Assembly: GCA_900770655.1 (NCBI GenBank)
Contig: CAAGLA010000055.1
Location: forward strand, 1-24,474
DNA from: Bacteroidaceae bacterium
GTDB lineage: Bacteria; Bacteroidota; Bacteroidia; Bacteroidales; Bacteroidaceae
Length of the DNA stretch: 24,474 bases
Reading direction: 5' to 3'
In this document: positions 17,599-23,771 of the stretch, in pieces
Layout: each line of letters opens with the position of its first letter
How positions within the stretch are numbered: position 1 is the first letter of the stretch
Notes under the pieces: model-generated
What the model saw: the letters and a program-made list of their open reading frames with translations, nothing else
Told to the model about the DNA's origin: nothing
Databases searched by the model: none
Program-made: the position numbers and the translations under genes

Positions 17599-18411
17599 TT
17601 ATTTTTTTCGGCCGGTAAAATGGTCCATAGCGTGGAATATTCCAACAACTTCGCCAAAGATATAATCGAAAATCGAGGTAGGCAAAATTGCTTGGCAGAA
17701 TCGTATGAAATGGTAGCCGAAAGGCAACCCTTTGAAGTTTCTGTTCTTCTCTATGCTCTTTATTATCTTACGTGCCGTAGGTTCGGGCTTGAGAATGGGG
17801 AAAATGCGCGATTTTACACCGTCGAACATTCCTGTGTTTATGAAATATGGAGCAATGGTAGTGAAACGTACCTTACTTTTCATCTGTTTAAGCTCAATGC
17901 GTACACTGTCGCTCCAGCCTATCACGGCCCACTTACTTGCTACATATACCGACATTCGCGGGTTGGAAATCATTCCGGCAGCCGATGCTATGTTGCATAC
18001 GTGCCCGTGCCCACGTTTTATCATTCCTTCGAGGAACTGCTGTGCAACAACCATCGGGGCTATTGAATTTATTTTTATTGTGCGCTCTATATCGCCAATG
18101 TTCTGTTTGTCGAAAGTTGCATTGTTTGCAACAATTCCTGCACAGTTTATTAAAATATCGACATTGCCGCATTCTGCTGTCGTCTTTGCGGCTACGGATG
18201 CAACCAGCTCACTGTCCGATACATCTACTTTGTATCCCTTTACGTTGCCAATTTTACTGAACTCTTCGACAGCAGATGAGATGCTATCTTCGTTTATATC
18301 CCAGATGACAAGCCGGCGTGCACCTTTTTCCAGCGACAAACGACCCATAATGCGCCCTATCCCCGATGCTCCACCGGTGATTAGCACGCAATTACCTTTA
18401 ATTTTAGTCAT
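17599..18411 (-). CDS. Short-chain dehydrogenase/reductase (classical SDR)
   Basis: An NAD(P)-dependent oxidoreductase of 270 residues. It has the Rossmann motif TGGASGIG (12-19), D-I-N after strand beta2 (VIWDIN), NCAG (89-92, where NNAG is commoner) and a complete catalytic tetrad N115, S143, Y156, K160 (YVASK). The C-terminal region beyond 200 is hydrophobic with PEPTARKI and resembles retinol- or 17-beta-hydroxysteroid-type SDRs, so a lipid alcohol or ketone is a reasonable but unproven substrate. First gene of a minus-strand pair with the aldehyde dehydrogenase; a -7 box sits about 32 bases upstream. Confidence 0.88.
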   Translation of the reverse strand: MTKIKGNCVLITGGASGIGRIMGRLSLEKGARRLVIWDINEDSISSAVEEFSKIGNVKGYKVDVSDSELVASVAAKTTAECGNVDILINCAGIVANNATFDKQNIGDIERTIKINSIAPMVVAQQFLEGMIKRGHGHVCNIASAAGMISNPRMSVYVASKWAVIGWSDSVRIELKQMKSKVRFTTIAPYFINTGMFDGVKSRIFPILKPEPTARKIIKSIEKNRNFKGLPFGYHFIRFCQAILPTSIFDYIFGEVVGIFHAMDHFTGRKK

Positions 18412-18442
18412 ATATATAAATATCTTTTTAAAATTGCAGCTG

Positions 18443-18450
18443 CAAAATTA
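18443..18450 (-). promoter_or_regulatory. Putative -7 box of the SDR-ALDH unit
   Basis: Reading leftward, TAATTTTG (18450 to 18443) matches TAnnTTTG and would give a leader of roughly 25 bases to the ATG at 18411. No clear -33 box is seen. Confidence 0.45.
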
Positions 18451-18552
18451 GTTCAAAATATACAGCTGTGAGTGTTCTTTTTGTCGAATGATTGTTGCTT
18501 TTTGCGCAAAAAATGTTAAGTTTTCAACAAGGTTGAGCCTCTAAGGAGTGGC

Positions 18553-19881
18553 TCATTTTATAGTGCGGTAGGGCAGGCCGTCTATACGTTCAATAGGGTA
18601 CTGCCCTTCGAGCAGGCCGCTGATGATGCTGTCTCTCGCTCCCGCACTTTGAAATGGGTAGAGCTCGAACTGAGGCATTACTGAAGCGAAATGTTCCATT
18701 ATTTCGGACTGTATACTTTCGTAATCGCTCCATTCGGTTATGTTGGTAAAGCAGTAGAACTGAATTGGCAGGCCTGTTTCGTTCGGTTCCAGTGTACGCA
18801 CCATAATTAGCATATCTTTCTTAATCAATGGGTGACGTCTGAGGTATATATCGGCGTATGCGCGGAATAGACCGGCATTTGTATCTATGCTGCCGTTCGT
18901 CAGTCCATCGGGGTTGGCTGTGTTGCTCACCCTGCCTGCTTCGAGCTGTTCGCACTTCTTTGTTATGTATGTCGCGAGTTCGCGGTCGAGATTCTTTAGA
19001 CGGCGCAGCATTGCATCGTTGCAGGGCTTAATGTTGTCGAGCTTTATTGTATAGCCTCGCGCAATGCGCCTGCCGCCGCTCTCGCTCATTCCTCGCCAGT
19101 TTATGAAACTGTCGTTGATGAGTGTGTAGGGTGGAATGGTGGCTATGGTGTTGTCCCAATTACGCACCTTTACAATGGTTAGAGAAATATCGAATACGCT
19201 GCCATTGATGCTTGTTCCCGGTATCTCTATCCAGTCGCCCAGACGCACCATATCGTTTTCAAGCAATAGGAAACCGCCCACAAAGCCCATAATGCTGTCT
19301 TTTGCTACTAGCATAAGCACTGCTGCAAATGCACCTAAACCTCCAATGAGGTATAGCGGGGATTTGTTGGTGAGTATGGAAATAGTTATTATAGTGGCAA
19401 TTATGTATACGATAATTTTGCTTATTTGAATGAATCCCTTGACGGGCCTGTCGTGGTATCGGCTGTTTGTAAAGGCCGACTCGCCTACGGCGCTGAGCAC
19501 AGCGTTTACAGCCATAACAATGGCTATTGTTATGTAGAGCCACACAATGCGTTCGGCATATACGAAAGCTATGCTTGCGGCGGGCAGAATAAGTGGCAGC
19601 ATAGCATTGATGAGTATAGGTGGAAGAATGTATACCTGTTTGCGCAGACGTCCTTTTTCCAGTATCTTTTCAAGAAAAATATATCTTTTTCTCTTAACAA
19701 TGCGCTTTGCTGCGAAATGCATTATCCTATAAATTACCTCGGCTATAAGAAATGTAATGGCTACTGTTATTATGAGCATTATAGCAGTGTCGAACCTTTC
19801 GCTTATCTCTTTGGGAACCCCAATATGTGAAAGCAACCACTCAATCTTTTTAAACAGATAACCGGTAATCTCCTTTTTCAT
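18553..19881 (-). CDS. Mechanosensitive ion channel, MscS family (YbdG-like)
   Basis: A tension-gated inner-membrane channel that relieves osmotic downshock. From the ATG at 19881 it has 442 residues; an ATG at 19917 adds twelve residues (MHSLFVITNKRY) with no family support. About five hydrophobic segments precede the pore helix region GGLGAFAAVLMLVAKDSIMGFVGG in spirit of MscS TM3, followed by the beta domain with GDWIEIPGTSINGSVFDI, WDNTIATIPP and NWRGMSESGGRRI, the last typical of the YbdG/MscM branch. Size agrees with that branch. It is divergent from the thioesterase gene. Only a weak six-pair hairpin lies at its 3' end. Confidence 0.9.
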   Translation of the reverse strand: MKKEITGYLFKKIEWLLSHIGVPKEISERFDTAIMLIITVAITFLIAEVIYRIMHFAAKRIVKRKRYIFLEKILEKGRLRKQVYILPPILINAMLPLILPAASIAFVYAERIVWLYITIAIVMAVNAVLSAVGESAFTNSRYHDRPVKGFIQISKIIVYIIATIITISILTNKSPLYLIGGLGAFAAVLMLVAKDSIMGFVGGFLLLENDMVRLGDWIEIPGTSINGSVFDISLTIVKVRNWDNTIATIPPYTLINDSFINWRGMSESGGRRIARGYTIKLDNIKPCNDAMLRRLKNLDRELATYITKKCEQLEAGRVSNTANPDGLTNGSIDTNAGLFRAYADIYLRRHPLIKKDMLIMVRTLEPNETGLPIQFYCFTNITEWSDYESIQSEIMEHFASVMPQFELYPFQSAGARDSIISGLLEGQYPIERIDGLPYRTIK

Positions 19882-19943
19882 ATACCTTTTATTTGTTATA
19901 ACAAAAAGAGAGTGCATATAGGCTGTAGAAATAAAAAAATATC

Positions 19944-19951
19944 TATTTTTG
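19944..19951 (+). promoter_or_regulatory. Putative -7 box of the thioesterase gene
   Basis: TATTTTTG matches TAnnTTTG and would start transcription near 19958. That excludes the in-frame ATG at 19912 and supports the ATG at 19987. Confidence 0.5.
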
Positions 19952-19986
19952 TGCTAAAGAGAGCTGCTGCTCTATGTTTGATATTG

Positions 19987-20379
19987 ATGAACAAAATTAT
20001 GGACAATATGTTGAAAGAGGGATTAAAGTACACAAGTACGGTGCTTGTAAGTGAGGAAAATTGTGCTTCGGCAGTAGGGTCGGGTGGCCTTATGGTGTTT
20101 GCCACCCCTTCTATGGTTGCGCTTATGGAGAATGCCGCAATGAATGCTGTTGCACCTTTTTTACCTTCAGGCTCTACAACCGTGGGGGCAGAGATTAATA
20201 CAACTCACATTAAACCTTCGGCTATAGGTAGTGAAGTAAAGGCTACTGCAACTCTCGTTGCTGTCGAAGGCCGCAAGTTGATTTTTGACGTAGAGGCAAC
20301 CGATGAAAAAGGTACTATAGGAAAAGGCTCCCACGTGAGATTTATTGTGGATGTTGAGCGCTTTATGGCAAAATTGTAA
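19987..20379 (+). CDS. Hotdog-fold acyl-CoA thioesterase, FlK family
   Basis: A 130-residue single hotdog domain that aligns without gaps over its catalytic part to fluoroacetyl-CoA thioesterase FlK. Equivalent residues are T40, E48, H74 and R118 here against T42, E50, H76 and R120 in FlK, a constant offset of two. The FlK lid phenylalanines F33 and F36 correspond to G31 and G34, so the lid that gives fluoroacetate specificity is missing; a general short-chain or aberrant acyl-CoA hydrolase is likelier. Alternative starts at 19999 and 20008 remain possible. Single-gene unit followed by an A/T-rich hairpin terminator. Confidence 0.85.
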   Translation: MNKIMDNMLKEGLKYTSTVLVSEENCASAVGSGGLMVFATPSMVALMENAAMNAVAPFLPSGSTTVGAEINTTHIKPSAIGSEVKATATLVAVEGRKLIFDVEATDEKGTIGKGSHVRFIVDVERFMAKL

Positions 20380-20421
20380 CAGTAGCCCGCTGCCTGAATA
20401 ACCAATTGTTGCTCCTTATGC

Positions 20422-20463
20422 AAAAAACAGAAAAAACCGGAATTAATTTTTTCTGTTTTTTTA
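20422..20463 (+). terminator. Terminator after the thioesterase gene
   Basis: AAAAAACAGAAAAAA (20422-20436) is perfectly complementary to 20447-20461, with a ten-base loop and a trailing T run to 20462. The stem is A/T-rich but 15 bp long. Confidence 0.65.
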
Positions 20464-20509
20464 ACATTCTTCTTGGAACAATGCAGCAATCTGCCGCGTT
20501 ATATAAGTG

Positions 20510-20636
20510 CAATTCACTCACTGCGAGTGCTGCACTCAAAGACAGTGATTGTTTGCATAGTAGTTTTGTCGTGTTTTATTTTGTGTTTGTGTTTTGGTTG
20601 CTCCCTGATGTGAATCACGGAGCAACCGCCTTTTTA
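20510..20636 (+). ncRNA. Possible small structured RNA
   Basis: Between two hairpin terminators lies DNA without a credible gene. TCACTG (20518-20523) can pair with CAGTGA (20543-20548) around an inner stem GAGTG (20525-20529) / CACTC (20533-20537). The segment ends in the terminator at 20596-20635. No TAnnTTTG box was found upstream of the first stem; TAGTTTTG at 20561-20568 could only drive a shorter RNA. Speculative. Confidence 0.2.
20596..20635 (+). terminator. Hairpin terminator abutting the ispE 3' end
   Basis: GGTTGCTCC (20596-20604) pairs with GGAGCAACC (20619-20627), with inner TGAT/ATCA pairing and loop GTGA, followed by GCCTTTTT. The T run is on the plus strand, so it stops rightward transcription into ispE; its T run overlaps the ispE stop codon. 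Confidence 0.7.
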
Positions 20637-21464
20637 TAGCTGCTTGCACCAGCAGAACATTCCGGGAAACTTCTTTTCAATATCTTCAATATCCTGCTGC
20701 CCGGTAAACAAACCAAAAAATGCAGAACCGCTGCCCGACATAGAGGCATACACCGCCCCCATATTGTATAGCTCTTCTTTTATTTTTTTCATTTGCAGGT
20801 GGTTGGCAAATACGCTCTTCTCAAAGTCGTTCTTCATCTTGCCTTTCCACTCTTCAACCGCAAGTGCAGCTATTTCAGTAAGCGGGGTCTCTGCTGCAGC
20901 CGGGGTGACAAGAGAGTAGGCCTCTTTTGTGGAAATGTGAATATCGGGCTTTACCAGAACAAGATGGTAGCCGCTTATGCTGCACACTGTCGGTGATAGA
21001 ATGTTGCCTATGCCTGTTGCGTATGCAGGGGTATTCTTTATAAAGAATGCGCAGTCGGCACCAATGCGTGCCGCGTATGCTTCGAGCTGCTCGTCACTGA
21101 GATTCAAACAGGCAATTTCGTTTAGCATCTTAAGCGCAAAAGCAGCATCGGCGCTGCCGCCTCCAAGCCCGGCGCCGGTTGGAATATTCTTGTATAAAGA
21201 CATTTCAACCTTTGGCATTTTGTGGTCGGCGGCGAGTATCTTGTAGGCTTTTACAACCAAGTTGTCGTTGTTGTCGCCTTCGAACACCGCATTGTGCATT
21301 TTGAATGTATAGTCGGGAGCGCCCTCTTCTACGGTAACGGTAATTTCGAGTATGTCCTGCAGCGGAACAGGGTAGAAGATTGTCTCAAGATTGTGGTAAC
21401 CGTCGGGACGCTTGGCTACAACATCGAGCCCGAGGTTTATTTTTGCATTTGGGAATGTAACCAT
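20634..21464 (-). CDS. ispE: 4-diphosphocytidyl-2-C-methyl-D-erythritol kinase
   Basis: A GHMP-family kinase that phosphorylates CDP-methylerythritol at the 2-hydroxyl in the MEP pathway of isoprenoid precursor synthesis. The 276 residues open with FPNAKINLGLDVV (K8 being the conserved substrate-contacting Lys), then RPDGYHNLET, the ATP loop PTGAGLGGGSADA (95-107), the catalytic Asp D137 in GADCAFF, and the third motif MSGSGSAFFGLF near the C-terminus. The start at 21464 gives the canonical N-terminus. Monocistronic, with two promoter-like copies upstream. Confidence 0.95.
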   Translation of the reverse strand: MVTFPNAKINLGLDVVAKRPDGYHNLETIFYPVPLQDILEITVTVEEGAPDYTFKMHNAVFEGDNNDNLVVKAYKILAADHKMPKVEMSLYKNIPTGAGLGGGSADAAFALKMLNEIACLNLSDEQLEAYAARIGADCAFFIKNTPAYATGIGNILSPTVCSISGYHLVLVKPDIHISTKEAYSLVTPAAAETPLTEIAALAVEEWKGKMKNDFEKSVFANHLQMKKIKEELYNMGAVYASMSGSGSAFFGLFTGQQDIEDIEKKFPGMFCWCKQL

Positions 21465-21494
21465 AATAATAATAATGTTATGTGTGTTTAGTGC

Positions 21495-21609
21495 ACTCTA
21501 TGTTCGCGGTTTATCGCAAAGATACAAAGAAACGGGCGAGAAATACCAAGTTTGCTTGTATATTTTTTACAGCGGGCGTACTCTATGTTCCCGGTTTACC
21601 GCAAAGATA
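21495..21609. repeat. 30-bp direct repeat carrying promoter boxes
   Basis: The segments 21495-21524 and 21580-21609 agree at 28 of 30 bases and are spaced 85 bases apart. Flanking bases downstream on the plus strand (AAACGGGCGAG against AAACAGGAG) hint that the original duplication was longer. Each copy contains CAAAGATA (TATCTTTG on the minus strand) and a short CGG-TTTA-CCG-like dyad. Confidence 0.85.
21517..21524 (-). promoter_or_regulatory. Proximal -7 box of ispE
   Basis: TATCTTTG read leftward from 21524. The -33 region has only TTGG about 21 bases upstream. Expected leader about 45 bases. Confidence 0.5.
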
Positions 21610-21633
21610 GCAAACAGGAGTAAAATATACAAA
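21602..21633 (-). promoter_or_regulatory. Distal promoter of ispE
   Basis: Read leftward, TTTG (21633-21630), a 20-base spacer, then TATCTTTG (21609-21602): an exact match to the Bacteroidetes consensus. Expected leader about 130 bases, running through the proximal copy. Confidence 0.7.
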
Positions 21634-21645
21634 TACCGGTTTAGT

Positions 21646-21858
21646 GTGCCGTATGACCTCATTGTCGTTCAGCTATTCACAGCCACAGCCGACCCCTCTG
21701 TTTTTGGCATTAAGCCCATACCGAACATTCAGGAGAAGATACAGAAGATGATTGCAAAGTTCCGTGCCGAAACAATAGACATCGAAGATGTGGAGTACGA
21801 AGAGGCAGACTTGGAAGAAGATGTGCTGTTTAATGATAAAGGAGAAAGAAATAATTAA
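21646..21858 (+). pseudogene. Unidentified gene fragment (C-terminal remnant?)
   Basis: The frame runs open from further left, but protein-like character starts near 21646 (a GTG) and continues for 70 residues: a hydrophobic start (YDLIVVQLF), then NIQEKIQKMIAKF and a strongly acidic end (IDIEDVEYEEADLEEDVLF). Upstream in the same frame the translation passes through the ispE promoter repeats and is not plausible coding sequence, and no promoter or ribosome site precedes the GTG. It may be the tail of a gene whose 5' part was lost when the accessory segment was inserted or deleted. A short intact gene is the alternative. No family recognised. Confidence 0.35.
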
Positions 21859-21864
21859 AATCAC

Positions 21865-21895
21865 TTTGTTATGTAGTACAAACTTGCTACATTTG
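21865..21895 (+). promoter_or_regulatory. Promoter of the small protein-kinase pair
   Basis: TTTG (21865-21868), a 19-base spacer and TACATTTG (21888-21895) match the Bacteroidetes -33/-7 consensus exactly. Transcription would start near 21902, about 20 bases before the ATG at 21923. Confidence 0.75.
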
Positions 21896-21922
21896 CTCTA
21901 CATTATCCTAATAGAGAAAATT

Positions 21923-22081
21923 ATGGCAAGACCAATTGGAGAAACACCCGTTTTGTACGGGGAAGATGCCGTTCGTTTTCTCAAAGAAATGGGAAACGTT
22001 AAACCGGCTACAGACGAAGAGAAAGATCGTGTTCGTAAAGCGTATGAATTGATGAAGGATATTGCGACTTTCAGCATATAG
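21923..22081 (+). CDS. Small conserved-looking protein (MARPI-type), 52 aa
   Basis: A 52-residue soluble, charged protein starting MARPIGETPVLYGEDAVRF. From memory, small Bacteroidales proteins with a MARPI-ETP-L-G-DA-RF opening recur in accessory DNA, often beside a larger gene, but their function is not known to me. The N-terminal half is followed by a helix-prone segment (DEEKDRVRKAYELMKDI). The start is set by the promoter at 21865-21895 and a 20-base leader. It lies 39 bases upstream of the kinase-like gene, which has no separate promoter visible, so the two are probably co-transcribed. A role as antitoxin, inhibitor or adaptor is only an inference from the arrangement. Confidence 0.75.
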   Translation: MARPIGETPVLYGEDAVRFLKEMGNVKPATDEEKDRVRKAYELMKDIATFSI

Positions 22082-22120
22082 AACATTCCTTTTTAATGTC
22101 AATATAATAGAGAATGCATT

Positions 22121-22927
22121 ATGACCAAACAGATACAAGACTTTGATATTCCATTGGATTTAGGTGTCATCTATGCTTCTATTGACAATGAAGGATTTTC
22201 AGAACAGACACTACAATTGATAGATAATTACATAAACGATATACTCAATGGAAAAACAGACCTTATTCAATTCAATCAACAGGAGCATGCGGGTCTCTGC
22301 TGCGCAGGTGAGGTTCTCATCGGGGCGTACATCGTATGCGACTACGCGAGAAAAAGCCTTGAAGCAGGTTCGAATGTTGGAACAGGCAAAACAAGCCCAC
22401 CAAACTGGGAAATAGACGAATTACAGGAAAAACTGGTTCAGCAATGGGCTGAAGCTAAAAATCTGTGGTCAGACACAGCAGAACAGGACATTGAATCCGA
22501 GTACGGTTCGATGATTGCAAAAGGTGCAGAAGCAAAGGTGTATTATAAAGACGGAAACACCTCTGTTATTAAAATCCGTACTTCAATATACGCTACTCTT
22601 GGGAGAGCATTTGAGTCAATAGTTTTGCACAATTCGCTATTCCCTGAAACACCAATGTATGTTATTGGTTTTACCCGTGACGAAGATGGACTGTTCCGTA
22701 CTATCTTAACTCAACCTTACATTGGTTGCAAGCGATTGGCTACAAAACAGGAAATAGATGATATGGTTGCCAAGAAAGGTTTTTGGGACAACTACAACGG
22801 ACAGGGTGTAAATTATATTGGAGACAGATTGCATCTCGAAGATATGCACCCGGCCAATGTATTTGTGGACGTCATATCTGAAAAGCCTATCTGTATAGAT
22901 TGCATCGTAAAATTTATAAGAAAATAA
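22121..22927 (+). CDS. Protein kinase-like protein, polyvalent-protein kinase type
   Basis: A 268-residue soluble protein. Residues 1-125 form an unclassified N-terminal region (QEHAGLCCAGEVLIGAYIVCDYA). From about 130 a compact kinase fold can be read: glycine-poor loop GAEAKVY (from G135), the VAIK-type lysine K151 in SVIKIR, helix-C glutamate E165 in RAFESIVLH, hinge near LTQPYI, catalytic loop LEDMHPANV with D241 and N246 in the D-x4-N spacing, and the metal-binding Asp D260 in CIDCI replacing DFG. This resembles the Kinase-PolyVal domains described in large proteins of phages and conjugative elements, here as a stand-alone protein. Second gene of a pair with the 52-residue protein. A terminator follows. 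Substrate unknown. Confidence 0.78.
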   Translation: MTKQIQDFDIPLDLGVIYASIDNEGFSEQTLQLIDNYINDILNGKTDLIQFNQQEHAGLCCAGEVLIGAYIVCDYARKSLEAGSNVGTGKTSPPNWEIDELQEKLVQQWAEAKNLWSDTAEQDIESEYGSMIAKGAEAKVYYKDGNTSVIKIRTSIYATLGRAFESIVLHNSLFPETPMYVIGFTRDEDGLFRTILTQPYIGCKRLATKQEIDDMVAKKGFWDNYNGQGVNYIGDRLHLEDMHPANVFVDVISEKPICIDCIVKFIRK

Positions 22928-22995
22928 TCACAGTACACAGAATCGTGTAATTCACAGCCGTAGTCGCAGTGTCTTGCACGTTAAACCGTACAGTA

Positions 22996-23034
22996 TCAAG
23001 CCTACACCGTTGTCGTGTAGGCTTGAGTCATTTT
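22996..23034 (+). terminator. Terminator after the kinase-like gene
   Basis: TCAAGCCTACAC (22996-23007) pairs perfectly with GTGTAGGCTTGA (23015-23026) around a seven-base loop, followed by GTCATTTTAT. Confidence 0.75.
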
Positions 23035-23041
23035 ATAGGCT

Positions 23042-23085
23042 CTCCCTCTTTGTGAAAGAGGGAGTACCCGCAGGGGGAGGGAGTT
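23042..23085. repeat. REP-like palindrome
   Basis: CTCCCTCTTT (23042-23051) and AAAGAGGGAG (23055-23064) form a perfect ten-pair stem with a three-base loop, followed by TACCCGCAGGGGGAGGGAGTT, whose G-rich run could compete for the left arm. It resembles short palindromes I recall as dispersed in Bacteroidales intergenic DNA; dispersion in this genome cannot be checked here. Confidence 0.5.
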
Positions 23086-23122
23086 CGACACTCTCCACTC
23101 TCATCTTTCAACATTCCACTGT

Positions 23123-23732
23123 ATGAAGCAAATATACTTTAACTCACCGCAACGCCTCACCCAGCTTATCGGTGCTAACACCACCGTTATTGTTGCAGGC
23201 CGAAGAACAGGAAAGACAGACAGCATTGCTGCACCTTTCGTTCTCCGCAATATGCAACGTATGCCGGGCAGTACAGGCGGTATCGTTGTACCCACCTTCA
23301 AGCACGGACTTCAATCACTCGATAATGATATTGAGTGATATGCCACAGACACAGAAAGGCTCGTGGTTCCTGCACTACAAGGAAAAGATGGACGAAGAGC
23401 TGATAGATACAATCAAGGCCACCATATACGAGATATGGAAGACAAAGGAACGTGTGCGTAGGCTGAAGAGTGAGGGCAAGGGCAAGGCTGTACCTAAATA
23501 CCTCAAGCGTTATCTCCGCACACTCGATACGAACCTCAACAAGATGCGTTCCGTTGCTGTCTATTACAAGGAGTACAGCTGCATAGATAACTTGCAGTTG
23601 TTGGGCGAGACAGAGGAAAACCTGCTTGAACACCGCACCGACGGCACCGATGCTTTCGATACGCTGTATATCGGAGCGGAGAAGTTTCCGTATAGAGAGA
23701 TATTCCCTATTACCGCAAGTGAGGTGTTATAG
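23123..23732 (+). pseudogene. Phage terminase large subunit remnant (internal deletion, frame change)
   Basis: The first frame (23123-23338) begins MKQIYFNSPQRLTQL and has a Walker A-like AGRRTGKT (around residues 25-32) and GIVVPTFKHG, as at the N-terminus of phage-type terminase ATPases, then stops after 71 residues. The other frame reads FNHSIMILSDMPQTQKGSWF across the same region (from about 23307) and continues to 23732 with a helical, basic segment (KTKERVRRLKSEGKGK, LDTNLNKMRSVAVYYKEYS). In intact relatives, as I remember them, these two pieces are separated by well over a hundred residues including the Walker B part, so the junction near 23300-23310 marks an internal deletion that also shifted frame. 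The C-terminal nuclease domain is missing too. Not expected to function. Confidence 0.65.
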
Positions 23733-23760
23733 AAAAACGGAGCAGTTTTAGCTGCTCCGT
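23732..23760 (-). terminator. Terminator of the ADP-ribosyltransferase-like gene
   Basis: ACGGAGCAG (23737-23745) and CTGCTCCGT (23752-23760) form a nine-pair stem. On the minus strand it is followed by TTTTTCT, placing it 12 bases after the stop of the 24344-23772 gene; on the plus strand the tail is not T-rich. Confidence 0.7.
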
Positions 23761-23771
23761 CTGCTGTTTGT

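Noticed and set aside
17595..17657. Upstream ATG extending the aldehyde dehydrogenase
   Set aside because: It would overlap the SDR gene by 59 bases; the ATG at 17594 follows its stop by four bases, typical of this operon style.
18534..18555. Hairpin at the mechanosensitive channel 3' end as a terminator
   Set aside because: The stem is only six pairs (TGAGCC/GGCTCA), overlaps the stop codon, and lacks a T run on the minus strand.
20406..20639. 77-codon plus-strand frame after the thioesterase
   Set aside because: It runs through two terminator hairpins, has no promoter-linked start and reads as low-complexity Phe/Val residues.
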